Notes under the pieces: generated by a model
Database searches by the model: none
What the model was told of the DNA's origin: nothing
The model's input: only the letters and a program-made list of their open reading frames with translations
Program-made: the position numbers and the translations under genes
From: Allomyces arbusculus
Lineage: Eukaryota; Blastocladiomycota; Blastocladiomycetes; Blastocladiales; Blastocladiaceae
DNA: 64,000 bases
Direction: 5' to 3'
NCBI GenBank assembly: GCA_027604705.1
Contig: JADHYV010000005.1
Location: 62,001-126,000 of the forward strand
In this document: positions 1 through 11,163 of the stretch, in pieces
How the letters are laid out: the number at the start of each line of letters is the position of its first letter
How positions within the stretch are numbered: the stretch's first letter is position 1

Positions 1-1780
1 CACGGCCACACTGCCGCTACTGCTGCTCGCAGCGGCTACACCCACACCGCCGGTCCCTCCAGGGGTTGCGGATCGCCGCCCGCCCTGCGCCGAGTAAGAC
101 GACAGGTAGGCGATACGCTCATATAGCGTCATATTCTCGTGCTGCATGCGCTCGAGCGCCGAGTTGAGCTCGGTGATGGTTTGCGACTTGCCGAGCATCA
201 CTTGCTCAAGCTCCTGCGCACGCTGTTTGAGCCTGTCGCGCTGCGCGGTCAGGATCCCGACGAGCCGACTGTCGGAGGCGTCGGTCTGTGCGGCGGAACA
301 GAGTTGGGTGAGAAGTGAGTCGACACGAGACATTGGTGAATGATCGTACGGGGGACAACGGCGTCTGCGCTGTCGGCGTCGCGATCTTGTCCTCGAGCAT
401 GGCGACGTGGTCCTGCATGCGCTTGCGCTCCGTGGCAAACGCGCTGCGCGACGCGTCGAGCTGCTTGCGAAGCTGGTCGAGCTCAACCTGAATGCACAGC
501 AGGACGGGTTGGGGGTCAGAGATCAAGAAAATACGCAAGAAAAACTTGCAGAAGCGGCCCCCGTACCGCATGGCTGTTGGCAAGCAGCTGCAACCGCTGG
601 TTCTCCTGCGACACCTGGGCAAGCTCCTGCTCCAAGCGCTGGACGGTCCCCGACGCGGCGCCCGATGCTTCGAGTTCGGTCTGCAACCGATCAATCTCCT
701 CGTGCGCAACCCGCAACTCGTTCTTGGCCTGGTTCAGTGTGGCCTCGAGCGCATCCACGTCGCCGTGCAACGCGTCGGTCGACTGGTTCGGCGTGCTTTT
801 CCTGAGCACGGCCAGCTCGGCTTCCTAGCCATGATCGCCAATCAGCCATCGCGACCTTCTCCCAAATCCAAAACAGAAGCTTACCTGCTGCCGCAACCGC
901 CGCCGATGCGTCTCCACCTCGGCCGCCAACAACTGCATCTCCTGCTGATGTGCGACCCGCTCGCGATCCCTCGCCTCCGTCTCGGCCTGCAAGAGCGCGG
1001 CCTGCCGATCGACACGACCTTGCAGGTCACGATTGGCCTCGTCGGCTTTGGCCACAGCGCGTTCCAAATCGGTCTCGCGGTCCTTGAGCGCGCGAATCCG
1101 GTCCTCCATGGGTTTCGCGAGCGCGCGTTCGCGCTGCGCGAGCACCTGCGCCATATCGGCCTCGTACCGGTCGACGGTGGTTTGCAGCGTGGCCGCGGTT
1201 TGGAGCTGCGTGGCGGCGGTGGACAGGAGCGGCGTGACGTCCGGCAAGCGCGTCCATTGCGCGAACGTGGAGAGGCAAAAGGACTCGACAGATTTGCTGC
1301 GTGTTGTGAGCGCGTCAATTTCTTTCTGGTAGGCCTTGAGCAGCGCGCCGAGTTGCGAGAGACGCGTGGATTCGTCTTGCTTTCGGAAATCTGATCACAC
1401 AGAGCACACGGTCAGTCCATTATCGCGTGCCAAACAGAATGGAGCGCAATTAGCACGCACCGCGCGTCAACTCGGCCAAGTGCTTGCGTCCCGCGGCACC
1501 CTCGCGCTGATTCTCGACGATTTGCAACGACATGGCCTCGGCGCTGGCCTGGAACGCCGGGAAATCGATTTCTAGCGACAGGACGCGAGTGTCAAAGACG
1601 GGCCCATCGCCGCGCTCCAAAGTGGTAGTGAGTGCTCACGGTACCCTTCCATTGAGACGCAGTCGTTTCCAGACGCGCGGCAAGATCCGCGTCGACGGTC
1701 GCGCCAGATGCGGTGCCGTTGGTCGTGCGCGCGCCATCACCCAGACTGGCGGTGCGCATGCGGGGCGAGTCCATGGCCAT
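1..1780 (-). CDS. CASP/COY1-like Golgi coiled-coil protein (C-terminus off the window)
   Basis: Homologue of CASP (the CUX1 splice product; COY1 in yeast), a tail-anchored golgin acting in intra-Golgi transport. Six exons fit: 1780-1645, 1571-1461, 1390-885, 824-567, 487-350 and 285-1, all in phase, giving 478 residues before the edge. The N-terminal motif WKEIDFPAFQ and the following ENQ..R..LAEL region match the conserved CASP start. Long Gln/Glu/Arg-rich coiled coil follows. The last exon has ILTAQRDRLKQRAQELEQ and LYERIAYLSSY, which match the CASP C-terminal domain just before the Golgi membrane anchor; the anchor itself lies beyond base 1. The first ATG in the open frame is 1780; the frame continues upstream only through non-ATG codons. 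The family assignment is strong; the first exon is the least certain part. Confidence 0.85.
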
Positions 1781-2409
1781 GGTCGCGGTGCGCTTGGTAA
1801 TGGTCTTGAATATTGTCGATGGGTCGGCGCGTGAAATGGTTGATGTCGACACGAGAGCTGGTACTTGCTGGTCTGGACGCTGTTCCGGGCTCGAATGGGT
1901 GTCGTGCGGAGTCAGCGCGTTCCTGGTCCAACTTGCAAACAGTGCTGCAGGTCCGGTACGCGACGGCGGGTGGTTCGTGGTTCGTGCGCCGCGCAGGTCG
2001 ACACGGTGGGTGAGAATGGTGGGTTGGCCCGGACCCGGCTGCGTGCTGGCTCTCGTTCGGATCGGCGTGGCAGGGCGTGGGCCTTAGAGTCAAGCGGAGA
2101 TCACGCCGCGTCTCGCACGTCTCGCGCCATGATTTGACGTGATTTTTCGTTGTCGCGTTGTTGTCAACCTGTTGCGCGCCTCGCTGGAGGGAGGTTCGCG
2201 GCGACCATCATCGATGCCCGCCATGCATCCCGATCTGCGCCGCAGATCTCAAAATATGAGCTGTCCCTCTGGTGCAATCCGGGGTGGTGCTCCAGCGCCT
2301 GGCCGCGCCGAACTTGATGCGACTTGGCGCGAGACCCGACCCCTCTTCGCGAATCACGTCCTTCTCTCCTGAACTCGCACCGTTGCTTACCCCGTTCGAC
2401 TGATCACTA
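1781..2409. other. Divergent intergenic region
   Basis: About 630 bp between the CASP gene (leftward) and the next gene (rightward). I see no convincing coding potential; it presumably holds both promoters. No clear TATA box was found. Confidence 0.5.
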
Positions 2410-3669
2410 ATGGACCCCGGCCGCCGACTGCAAAGCCGCACACGGCCCGATCCGGCGTTCGCAAATGCGCACCAGGGCTGCGAGGCTTTTCTCGACAATG
2501 ACGACGACGAGGAGGACGTCTCCGACAAAGGCGACAACCAATCTGATGATGACCTCTACGACGACCCTCACGCGCGCGTTTTGCACGAGTTCATTGCGAA
2601 CCATGCGTGGGTGCCTGCCGCACCGTCGTCGTCCGATGGCGCGCCGACTACAACTGGCAACCAGCAGAAATACCTGACCGTCCACCTGGTCGACCCCGGT
2701 TCGCCATACGACTCCAAGGACCCTCTCTCCGAACGCACCTCCGAATCTTGCCTCTCAGACGCGTCGTCGACGACCGGATCCCGTCCGCCGCGCCGCGGCC
2801 GCCTGTACTCGGTGAGCCGCGCGGCGATTGGAACGCCCATCTCGTTCTCGTCATCGTTCTCGTTTCCGGTCGTCGAGGGCGACCCGGAAGATGGGCTCGC
2901 CATACCGGGGCCGTCACCCACCGTGACCAACGAGAATGAGGGCCGTCAGCGCCGGCGCAAATCGATGGCGTTGGCCGAGCGCGCATCGACACGGTCTGCA
3001 GCGGCGCAGCCGACCCACAACAGCAGTGAAGGCGGCGCGACAACTGCGGCGCGCCAGCGGCGCAAGAGCTGCCCCGGAATTGCTAAACCCATCACCACGA
3101 CGCTCGCGACCGCGCGCACGCTCGTCCCAGACACGGACAACTCCACCACCAGCACCAACGCGACCGCCCGCGCCGACCCCGCCACCCCACCCCCCGTCCG
3201 TGGCACCACCGCGCTCGGCGTGACGCTCCTGACCTTCTCCACCCCGACCGACCAGCCCGACGCTCCCGCGCGTGTCGTGCAACGCATCGTCGTTTCCCCC
3301 GCCGACGCCAACGGCGTACGGACCTCGTGGCTCCCGCCCGCCATGGCCACGAGCGTTGCCAAAATGATGTCCTCGTCGCGCACGTTTCGCGCTTTTACGC
3401 CGCTCGTCACACAACCGGCCGGCGGGCGCGCGCCGACGACGCACGCGCACGTGTATACGTCGGTGATCACGCACGAGCCAAAGACGGGTGAATACCGGAC
3501 CGTGTACGTGCATGCGGCGCGGAGTAACGCGGTGGAGAGGGCGGGGAATGGTATGGAAGGACGAGCGGAGTGGGGGAAACGGCTGGATTCGTTGGTGGGG
3601 AGGGTCAAGTGGCCGGCCGGGGAGGGAGCGGGGACGAGGGTGCGGAAGTTGAGCGGACAGGGTGTGTGA
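2410..3669 (+). CDS. Hypothetical acidic/Ser-rich protein, 419 aa
   Basis: Single open frame from ATG 2410 to TGA, with no recognised family. The N-terminal 100 residues are very acidic (runs such as DNDDDEEDVSD). The middle is Ser/Thr/Pro/Ala-rich and has two basic phosphosite-like motifs, RRRKSMAL and RQRRKSCPG, of the kind used by AGC kinases. The C-terminal 120 residues look more ordered, with alternating hydrophobic positions (TTHAHVYTSVITHEPKTG, then YRTVYVHAAR). There is no signal peptide or membrane segment. A 257-codon frame also runs on the opposite strand (3719-2946), but its composition looks like the antisense of a GC-rich gene. A regulatory or nuclear protein is possible; function unknown. 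Confidence 0.6.
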   Translation: MDPGRRLQSRTRPDPAFANAHQGCEAFLDNDDDEEDVSDKGDNQSDDDLYDDPHARVLHEFIANHAWVPAAPSSSDGAPTTTGNQQKYLTVHLVDPGSPYDSKDPLSERTSESCLSDASSTTGSRPPRRGRLYSVSRAAIGTPISFSSSFSFPVVEGDPEDGLAIPGPSPTVTNENEGRQRRRKSMALAERASTRSAAAQPTHNSSEGGATTAARQRRKSCPGIAKPITTTLATARTLVPDTDNSTTSTNATARADPATPPPVRGTTALGVTLLTFSTPTDQPDAPARVVQRIVVSPADANGVRTSWLPPAMATSVAKMMSSSRTFRAFTPLVTQPAGGRAPTTHAHVYTSVITHEPKTGEYRTVYVHAARSNAVERAGNGMEGRAEWGKRLDSLVGRVKWPAGEGAGTRVRKLSGQGV

Positions 3670-3998
3670 TGGTGGAGAAGTACTGAAAACTTATAGGAAA
3701 CGTTGCGCCGACGAGGCACTCTCTACCAGCTGGTGTGCCATCACGTTCGAAATGTGCACACGCGTGTGGACTCTGCAACTCCAATTTGCAGTTGTTGCAG
3801 TTGTTGAATGTGACGCAAGAAATTCCAAAGTAAATTTGCACGCAACTGATTTGCCCCACCCACGTCCGGCGCTCGAAAGTCACAACAATTGGAAGAACAA
3901 AGACAGCATGAAGGATAGCAATGGAAAGTATGAAAGAAAAGAGATGGGTTGATGGTACGCCACGACTCACTCCATGCTGTGCAATCACGGGCACGTGT
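3670..3998. other. Convergent intergenic region
   Basis: About 330 bp between two convergent genes. It is AT-richer than its flanks and contains several short direct repeats of TTGCAGTTG type near 3785-3805. Nothing coding is seen; it is likely the two 3' untranslated regions. Confidence 0.5.
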
Positions 3999-4782
3999 TC
4001 ACTCCTCGTCGGACTCGGCCGTGACCGAGCTCTGCGCGAGCCGCGACCGTGACGGCTGCGACTTGAGCCCCGACGCGAGCGGGCGCGCCGCCTGCTTGCC
4101 GGGCAACGCGGCCGGGACCAGGTTCGGCTGGTCGGAGGACGACGTATCGTCGTCGGCGTTTTCCTTGTCGTTGAGCTTGGCCTTGGCAAAGAGCGGGGAG
4201 AGGTCGCGCACAATGGGCTTCCTGACGGGTTGAAGAGGAAGAAGTGTGAGCATCCGGCATTCTCCACCGCATGAAGCATCGAAAACGGAACGTACTTGCG
4301 AGGGCCCCCAGCGAGCTGCTTGGACGCGGGCGACATGAGTTTGTCGGTCGGGCTCGAAATCCTGTTTACAAACAAGAACTGAATAAGCATTCGATCGTTT
4401 CTCTTGCAAGCCTGCGGTCGGTATGAATAGCGTACCCGCCGGCCTGCACGCGCGCGGCCATGTGCTTGGGCAGGTACGGCGCCGCGGGCGTCTGCGGCAC
4501 CGCCGCGGACTCGGCCGCATCAAAATCGTTGCTCTCCTCGACCTCATCCTCGTCCACCCCGTACTGTTCGGCGACGGCGGGCGTGGCCAGTTTGGACACG
4601 GGGGTGCCGACCTTGGCCGCAGGGGTCGCGAACCTCGAGGCGGGAGTCGCCGCCACGGGAGTCGCCACATGGGCCGCGGGCGTGCCGGGAACTCGCGCGG
4701 GCGTGCCAGCAACGGAGCCGGGCTGCGGGGTGCCCGGAGCAGTGCCGGTGCGCGCAGGCGTGGATGGGCCGGCGCTAAGCAT
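3999..4782 (-). CDS. Thr-Pro-repeat hypothetical protein, 211 aa
   Basis: Three in-phase exons: 4782-4436, 4361-4296 and 4221-3999. The N-terminal third is a chain of short xTP repeats (GTPA, ATPV, ATPA, GTPV, ATPA), each a minimal proline-directed kinase site. An acidic patch follows (DEDEVEESNDFD), then SSPTDKLMSPASK, which reads as two CDK-type S-P sites followed by Lys. The tail is Ser/Lys/Arg-rich and ends in ESDEE. No domain or membrane segment is visible. The repeats suggest a heavily phosphorylated disordered protein, perhaps cell-cycle linked, but that is only inference. The start at 4782 is the only ATG in the open frame. Confidence 0.6.
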
Positions 4783-5400
4783 GTTGGCGAGGGGCGTGGT
4801 CGGCGGCGGGTGGGAGGAGGACGATGGACCGGGTGCGGCGGGTTGCAGAGGACGAAAAGCGGCCGGTCGGTGGTCTTTTCGCGGCGGCGAGGTCGATGGA
4901 GTGGAAGAGGATGAGCAATATGATTGACGATTGGCCAGTCATCGCAGCGGTAGAAGGTCGCCCCGGGGCGGCTTTAGTTGCGCGTTCCACGTGTCAGAGC
5001 TGCACTCGGCGGGCTCTCGTCACGCGATCGTGTCGAGGCGGGGCTGGGGCAGATTTCTCGTTCGCACTTGTCCTTGCGCAAGTCGGTCGGCAGCGGCCGT
5101 CCACGAGCACGGCGCTGCATCTGCGCCTGCACCACCAACCACCGCCGCCCCCATCGCGCACACCGACCAGCAACCTCGCGCAGATTGGCGCGGACCACAA
5201 GGGCGACCTGTTCGAGTCCCCGCGCGAGGCCACGGCGCTGCTGCTGCCCTCTCCAAGGTCGCTTACGACGCCAGCACCGAACCGCAACGATCTGCTCTTG
5301 ACCGACCTTATCTGTCCGGTGGACAGTGCAGCGGCTCTTTCGGCTATCCAATCAGCGCTCCTCGACTCGTTTGGTCCACGGTGGTATCAACCCGCGCGCC
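4783..5400. other. Divergent intergenic region upstream of ATG2
   Basis: About 620 bp between the Thr-Pro-repeat gene and ATG2. Long open frames cross it on both strands but none shows family resemblance or coherent splicing. Read as promoter and 5' untranslated sequence. Confidence 0.45.
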
Positions 5401-8400
5401 ATGTGGAGCACATTTTCCGGTGTGTGCTTTTTACCGACCCGCTTTCCGTTACGCGCGCGGATCCTCATCACTCGTTTTGTCCTCCAGCGTTTGGGCTCCC
5501 CGCGGCTCTGCAAAAGCGGCTCGTCAAGTTCCTGCTCAAGCGCACACTCGGCAAGTTCTTGCAGCATGACCTCAATCTTGCGCAAGTCGATGTGTCCATG
5601 GGTACCACCGGCACGCTGATCTTGCGCGACCTGCACCTCAACGTCGACGCCGTCAATGCCCTCATCGAAGACGAACCCGTCATGGCCGTGGCCGGGTCTA
5701 TAGCGACGGTGCGCGTCGTCGTGCCCTGGATGGACCTGGGCGGCAGCAGCTGCGAAATGGAATTCGACGGCGTCGAGCTGTGCTTGGCACCGAAAACCGT
5801 CAGCGGGTCGGCATCGTCGAGTACGTCGTCCATTCTGTCTCGAAGCTGTTCAGTGCAACCGTGAGAGGCTAACCGCAACTGACGTGATAGCGCCTGCAGC
5901 AAGCTACCTCGAGGAAATGGCCAATTCCGTTTACCTCGCCAACGAATTTTTGCGCCGGCAGGATGAGGAATCCGATGACGACGACGGCATCTCCGTCGCT
6001 GGATCCAAGCGCGACGCGACACAACCCGCATTCACCGTCGTCAATGCGCCCACCTCCGTCCCAGACCCGGCCTCGGGCCGGCTCGAGGGCATCCAGCTGC
6101 TCGCGCAGGTGATCGACAAGATCCTGGCCAACCTGCGCGTCACGGTCCGCAACCTCGTCGTGCAAGTCGACATCGCCCCGTCGCTGCCGGTCCTGCAGTT
6201 GCTCGTACCGGAACTGACCATGGCCGAAGGGCCGCCGAGTTTCTTTGCGCCGTCGAAAACGGTCACGGTGCCTGCATTCTCGGTCCAGATGCGCGCGCCG
6301 TTCGACCCAGCGACACCGCGACCGCCGTCGCCGAGCGAGACGTTGCCGCTCCTGTGGTGTCCGCATCCGCTCACCGCGGAACTGTCCCTCGGTGGACGCG
6401 GGATCGCCATGCACGTTACCATGGACGAGCTCGTCGCCGTCATGTGGCCGTCGGACTTGGCCAATCTGATGCAAATGGCTGATGTCTTACAGCAGTCGGC
6501 ACGACGACCCGGTGGTAGCAAGGGGTTCCCGATGCGCTCGCCGCCCGTGGGCGTGTCTTGGGACGTCGACTCGGACTCGGACGATGCGGCTCCCGCGACC
6601 AGCAGCAGTTCACGAAGATTTGCGCCCGCTTCTACTGCCCCGGTATCCGACGACGAGTTTCTCACCGACGATGACGACGACGAGGACCACTTCCACTCGG
6701 TCCAACAAAACACCGTCTTCTACTCGGCCGTGCACGAGTCGGTCCTGCTCCCACCACGCTCCGCTGAGTCGGGCGTCACAGCCACAATTGGCCGCGTAAC
6801 GTGCATTATCGCCCTCGCCGATCCGACACCAACGTGCCCGCGCGCGCTCGCGTCGCTCGATGAGAACGGCGCGCCGCACGTGCGCATTCTCCTCAACCAT
6901 GTGGCGCTCAAGCCGACCATGGACGTGGAAGTCAAGGACGTGACCGTCTTCGAGTTTCAGCGCGGGAAACCACCCAATTCGGTCGTCACGGTTCCCAACG
7001 CGCAGTACGTTGCGGCCGGCCGGTGCCTCAAGATCCCGCGCGTCGCGATCACCGCGGACCCGGGACTCCCTGATCGGCTGCAGCCGTTACTCGCGGCGCT
7101 GGACGCGGCCAAGGTGACGACACCGCCCAGTACCCCACCCACCCGCACCCCGCCGAACCGGACCCCACCAAGGCGACCGACCGTTGCTCCGGCCCCACCA
7201 CCACCACCGCGCATCGGGTTCGCGATTGAAGTAGAGGAAGTCGGCGTGACGCTGCAAGTGACACCTGACCTGGCGCTGGCCGTCACGGTCGAAGGGCTCT
7301 CAATCTCGCCCGCGCTCGCCGGCCAGATTCGCGCATTCAGCGTCCGGCTCGACGGCCGCACGCTCGTGTCGTCGACCAAGCCGCACTCGTTCCAGGTTGG
7401 ATCGCGCATATCACTGCGCGGCTTACCGCCGCATCTCGCACGCGCAGGCGCGGGCAAGCGGCACCTCGCCTGGCGCGCGGGACCCATCGAGTGCACATTG
7501 ACGCAGCACGATTTGGTCAGGTTGACGGCTGCGGCCGCGGCCATGGCGGTGGCGCGCGAGACGGCGGCTGCGGCGACGGCGGCGCCGAGGCCGGGAAAGA
7601 CGCCCGAGTCGCCGTTCTTGGTCGCGGTCCAGGTAGACGGGGTCACAGTGCGATTGCCGGAACTCAATTTCACGTTCAAGGCCGGCAAGGTGCGCTTGAC
7701 GCTCATCGACGGCGAGTACCACGTCAGCGTGCGCGACTTGGTGGCTCGACATGGGCCACGCATCCTGGTGCACCGCGATCGGTTGAGCCGGGACGGCGCG
7801 ATTATTGCGAGCAGCCGTGGGCCCGTGCACCATGTCGTGGTCTCGGCACTGCATGTGGACGTGTCGCCCGAATGTGCCAAGTTTGGGCAAGAGCTGGGCA
7901 AGTTCATGGCACAACTGGTACGCCGTTTCGGTCGTTGAACGGATAGACTTCGATTCAGAACACCAACCTCTGCTCGTAAATCCAATAGGGATCAACGGAA
8001 CGGCCGCCGCTCGACATCATGGTCCATCTCTCGTTCCGCAATGTCGTGTTTGCGCTTCCCACCGACTCGCTCGGCTTCCCGGCGCGTCTCACGATCGAGT
8101 CTGCCGACGGCCAATGGCAACCCGACCGCATCATTGCGACGCTGCACTACGCAACGTTCCTGCTCGACAACGAGCAGGTGGCCACGTGCGAGTCGCTCGA
8201 GCTGCTGTTCACCGAGGCCACGCCGACCGAGCCGTTACGAATTTGGATCCACCATCCGTCGATTGAGGTGACCCTGTTCCCGCACACGATCCCGAGACTC
8301 ATGGATCTCGCAGCATGGGCCCAAGAGAGTATGGTCCCTGTTGTCGCGCCGCGCCGGCCGCCAGCGTCAAGCCCGACCAGCGACACGTTGAGCCCGCCGT

Positions 8401-10244
8401 CGTCGTCGATGCCCACGTCCCCCGTCGCGGCGCGCGGCCTGCTCGACAGTCTCGATGACGACGCCTTCTCCAATAAGCTCAAGCCCGTCAACTACGATCT
8501 CAGCAACTTGTCGATATCCGTTGTCGAGGACTTTGCCGCGTTCGAGGAAGAGCTTGAGCAGACGGTGATGCTCGATACGGACATGACCAGCTCGTCAGAC
8601 GACTCGTCGTCGGCTGCGAGTTCGGTCGCGGCACTCGAGATCGTCGACGACCACTTTGCCGACCTCGATGTGCGGTCGCTCGAAGCGCACCGCGCCGCGA
8701 ACTCGGCCTCGACTGCGACCCCATTTGCGTCAACATTCCTGTGCGAGGAAGTCAAGCTCGTGGTGCACCTCAAGATGCTCGCGCCCGTCGTAATGGGCGG
8801 CAGCGGCGCCGCCGACCGTGAGTTCATGAGCATTATTGCCGTGCACGCGCACGGGTGCCAGATCGAGCACTCGGTTTTCCGTCCCGGTGGCGACTTCATG
8901 GCGTCGACCAAGCTGGCCGTGCGCGAAATCGAGGTGTTTGACCTGGTCGCGACGTCCAACTGGAACAAACTCTTGTCGGCGTACCGCGTGCCCGGCCGCC
9001 CGCTCGCGGCACCCGCCAAGATCCCGTTCATCCGCGCCGATATTCTGACCGTGGCGCGAAGTGAAGTGCGCGTCAAAGTGCGCGTGCAGCCGATCAAGGT
9101 GCATCTCGACCAGGACGCGCTCGATGCGCTCGTTGACTTCTACGCGGCCATGGACTTGCCAGTCGTAGTCCCCGATGAAGGCGATGAGGCCGGTGTGGCA
9201 CCTGCGCCGCCCGTGGGTCCGAAGCCAGGGGACCTGTTCTTTCAGCGCGTGGAAGTCTATCCGATCCAGCTGCGGCTCGACTACAAGCCAAAATCCATGG
9301 ACTTGGGCGACTTGAAGCGCGGCAATTTCGTGCAGCTGCTCAATTTTTTCCACCTCGAGGGCGCCGAAATGAATTTGCGCCAAGTGACCGTCACGGGTGC
9401 GCGTGGGGTGTCAGAACTCGTCGAGGCTCTCTTGTCGTGCTGGTTGCCACACGTCAAGAACACGCAGCTGCCGAATATGGTCTCGGGTGTGGGACCTCTG
9501 CGGTCGCTCGTGAATATCGGCACGGGCGTGGCCGACCTGATTCTGTTGCCTGTCGAGCAGTACCGCAAGGACGGGCGTGTGATCAAGGGTGCGGTTCAGA
9601 CTCTCGTGGCGTTGTTCGGCGGATGGGCCAGGCGGTTATTTTCTGCTGAGTAGAAAATGGATTTCTCACGTTTCCCGGGCACCTGCGCTTTCTAGGTCTG
9701 CAAAAGGGCGCGCACAACTTTGTCAAGACGGCCGCCGTCGAGACGCTGCATCTCGGGACCAAGGTGGCCGTCGGCACGCACGCACTCCTGCAAAAGGCCG
9801 AGGAGCTTATGGCTCCGTCGCCGCCGCCAGCGTCGGCGCCCGTGTCCCCGCACCGTGCACCCACCGCAGGAGCGACTGTTCCCGGCGGCGGCAGCAAGTA
9901 CGCGCACCAGCCGCGCAATGCCAAGGAAGGGATTGAACTGGCGCTGCGCAGTCTGTCGCGCAACGTGTCAGAGGCCGTGCAGGTTATTGCGATGCCGATC
10001 GAGACCATGGAGCGGGATGGGGCCACGGGGACCATGCGTGCCGTGATTCGCGCCGTGCCCGTGGCCGTGCTCAAGCCAATGTTGGGCGCGACCGACGCCA
10101 TGTCCAAGGCCCTCATGGGAATTCGTAATTCTGTGGATCCGGCCAAGGAGCTCGAGCTGCAGGATGTACGTTTTTGTGGGCGTCGTTTGGGTGAAGCAAG
10201 TTAACCAGGAGACTCACCAGAAACCGGATGTGTTTGAAATGTAG
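5401..10244 (+). CDS. ATG2: Autophagy-related lipid-transfer protein ATG2
   Basis: ATG2 is the rod-like bridge-type lipid-transfer protein that feeds phospholipid from the ER to the growing phagophore. Six exons fit: 5401-5419, 5488-5820, 5891-7917, 7989-9588, 9696-10165 and 10221-10244, giving 1490 aa. The tiny first exon encodes MWSTFSA and joins to FGLPAALQKRLVKFLLKRTL, the conserved chorein-N start. Next comes the GTLILRDLHLNVDAVN motif with the VPWMDL turn. Near the C-terminus, the signature GPLRSLVNIGTGVADLILLP then VEQYRKDGR is classic ATG2_CAD/C-terminal sequence. The middle has acidic low-complexity inserts. The length is short for ATG2 (usually about 1600-2300 aa). The last exon is inferred from splice signals only. 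Confidence 0.9.
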
Positions 10245-11163
10245 AAGTACAAGTCTGTCTGAAGAAAACGTGTCGTGATTGGTCGCGATGTCGCTCCGTG
10301 GCCGACCGGTTCATTCGTTTGACGGAGCAAGACGTCCAGTCTTGTTCGATTTTGGTCTGTACATATTGGTGCTTTCCTTTCGTTGTAAATATTGTTTCTC
10401 TCTCGCATCCTGCGAACCAGGGGGCGGGGTTCGGCACATATGAAGCGTTCATGTGGTACAAGTTTCATCAAATCCTCTCAGTTTCGCGCCATCAGGGAGG
10501 TCCTTGTCCATGTCTTGTCCAACTGTACCACCTTGCTCCAGGTTCTCGTTCATAATCAGCTCACAAAAGACTTCGCATCGCACCACCCAGATTGTTGTTT
10601 GTTTACCTGGAGGCTCAAATCAAGACATCAACTGCAAGATATTTTGGTCGTTGCATTTCTGCAGTTGCAGGCCATCCAAGAAGTCGACCGAGAGCTGGTG
10701 AGCGCGAAAACACTGCACAACTACAGAGTGGGTCCGGCTGACAGCCAGAACTGTCGCGAAACCCGCACAAAAGCTGAGGCTGCTCTCCTGTTTTCGACCC
10801 GTCGCAAATCATTTTGCTTTGAACAGTAATCAAACTTGAGCCGAGGAGACGGCCGTTCTGACGGAACAGCGACGTTACCTGATAAAAAAGTTGCGGGCAA
10901 TCCCCATTTCAAGTCAGCCCTGCCATCGATGCCTGCGATGGGACCGGTGTGACCATTAATCCTGTGCAAAATAAGCAGCCTTACGCGGTCACGTTGGCAG
11001 ATCATTTCTCAAGTCCCGTCGCCGGTTTGCGTTCGAGAGCGCCAACAGCGGGGCTTGCAGCTGCCTATTCCAATCAACCCATTCCATGCAGACTATGACC
11101 ACGCGCAAGCTGTTCCAGCATCCAGTTTGAGCGGATTGGACTGCCCATTCAACGACCGCCGTC
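10245..11163. other. Intergenic, 920 bp
   Basis: Lower in GC than the flanking genes. Short open frames on both strands show no coding signature. I see no repeat, RNA gene or obvious promoter motif. Confidence 0.5.

Noticed and set aside
2946-3719. 257-codon open frame on the minus strand opposite the acidic hypothetical protein
   Set aside because: The plus-strand frame is longer, starts with ATG and has sensible acidic and phosphosite composition; the minus frame looks like antisense of GC-rich codons.
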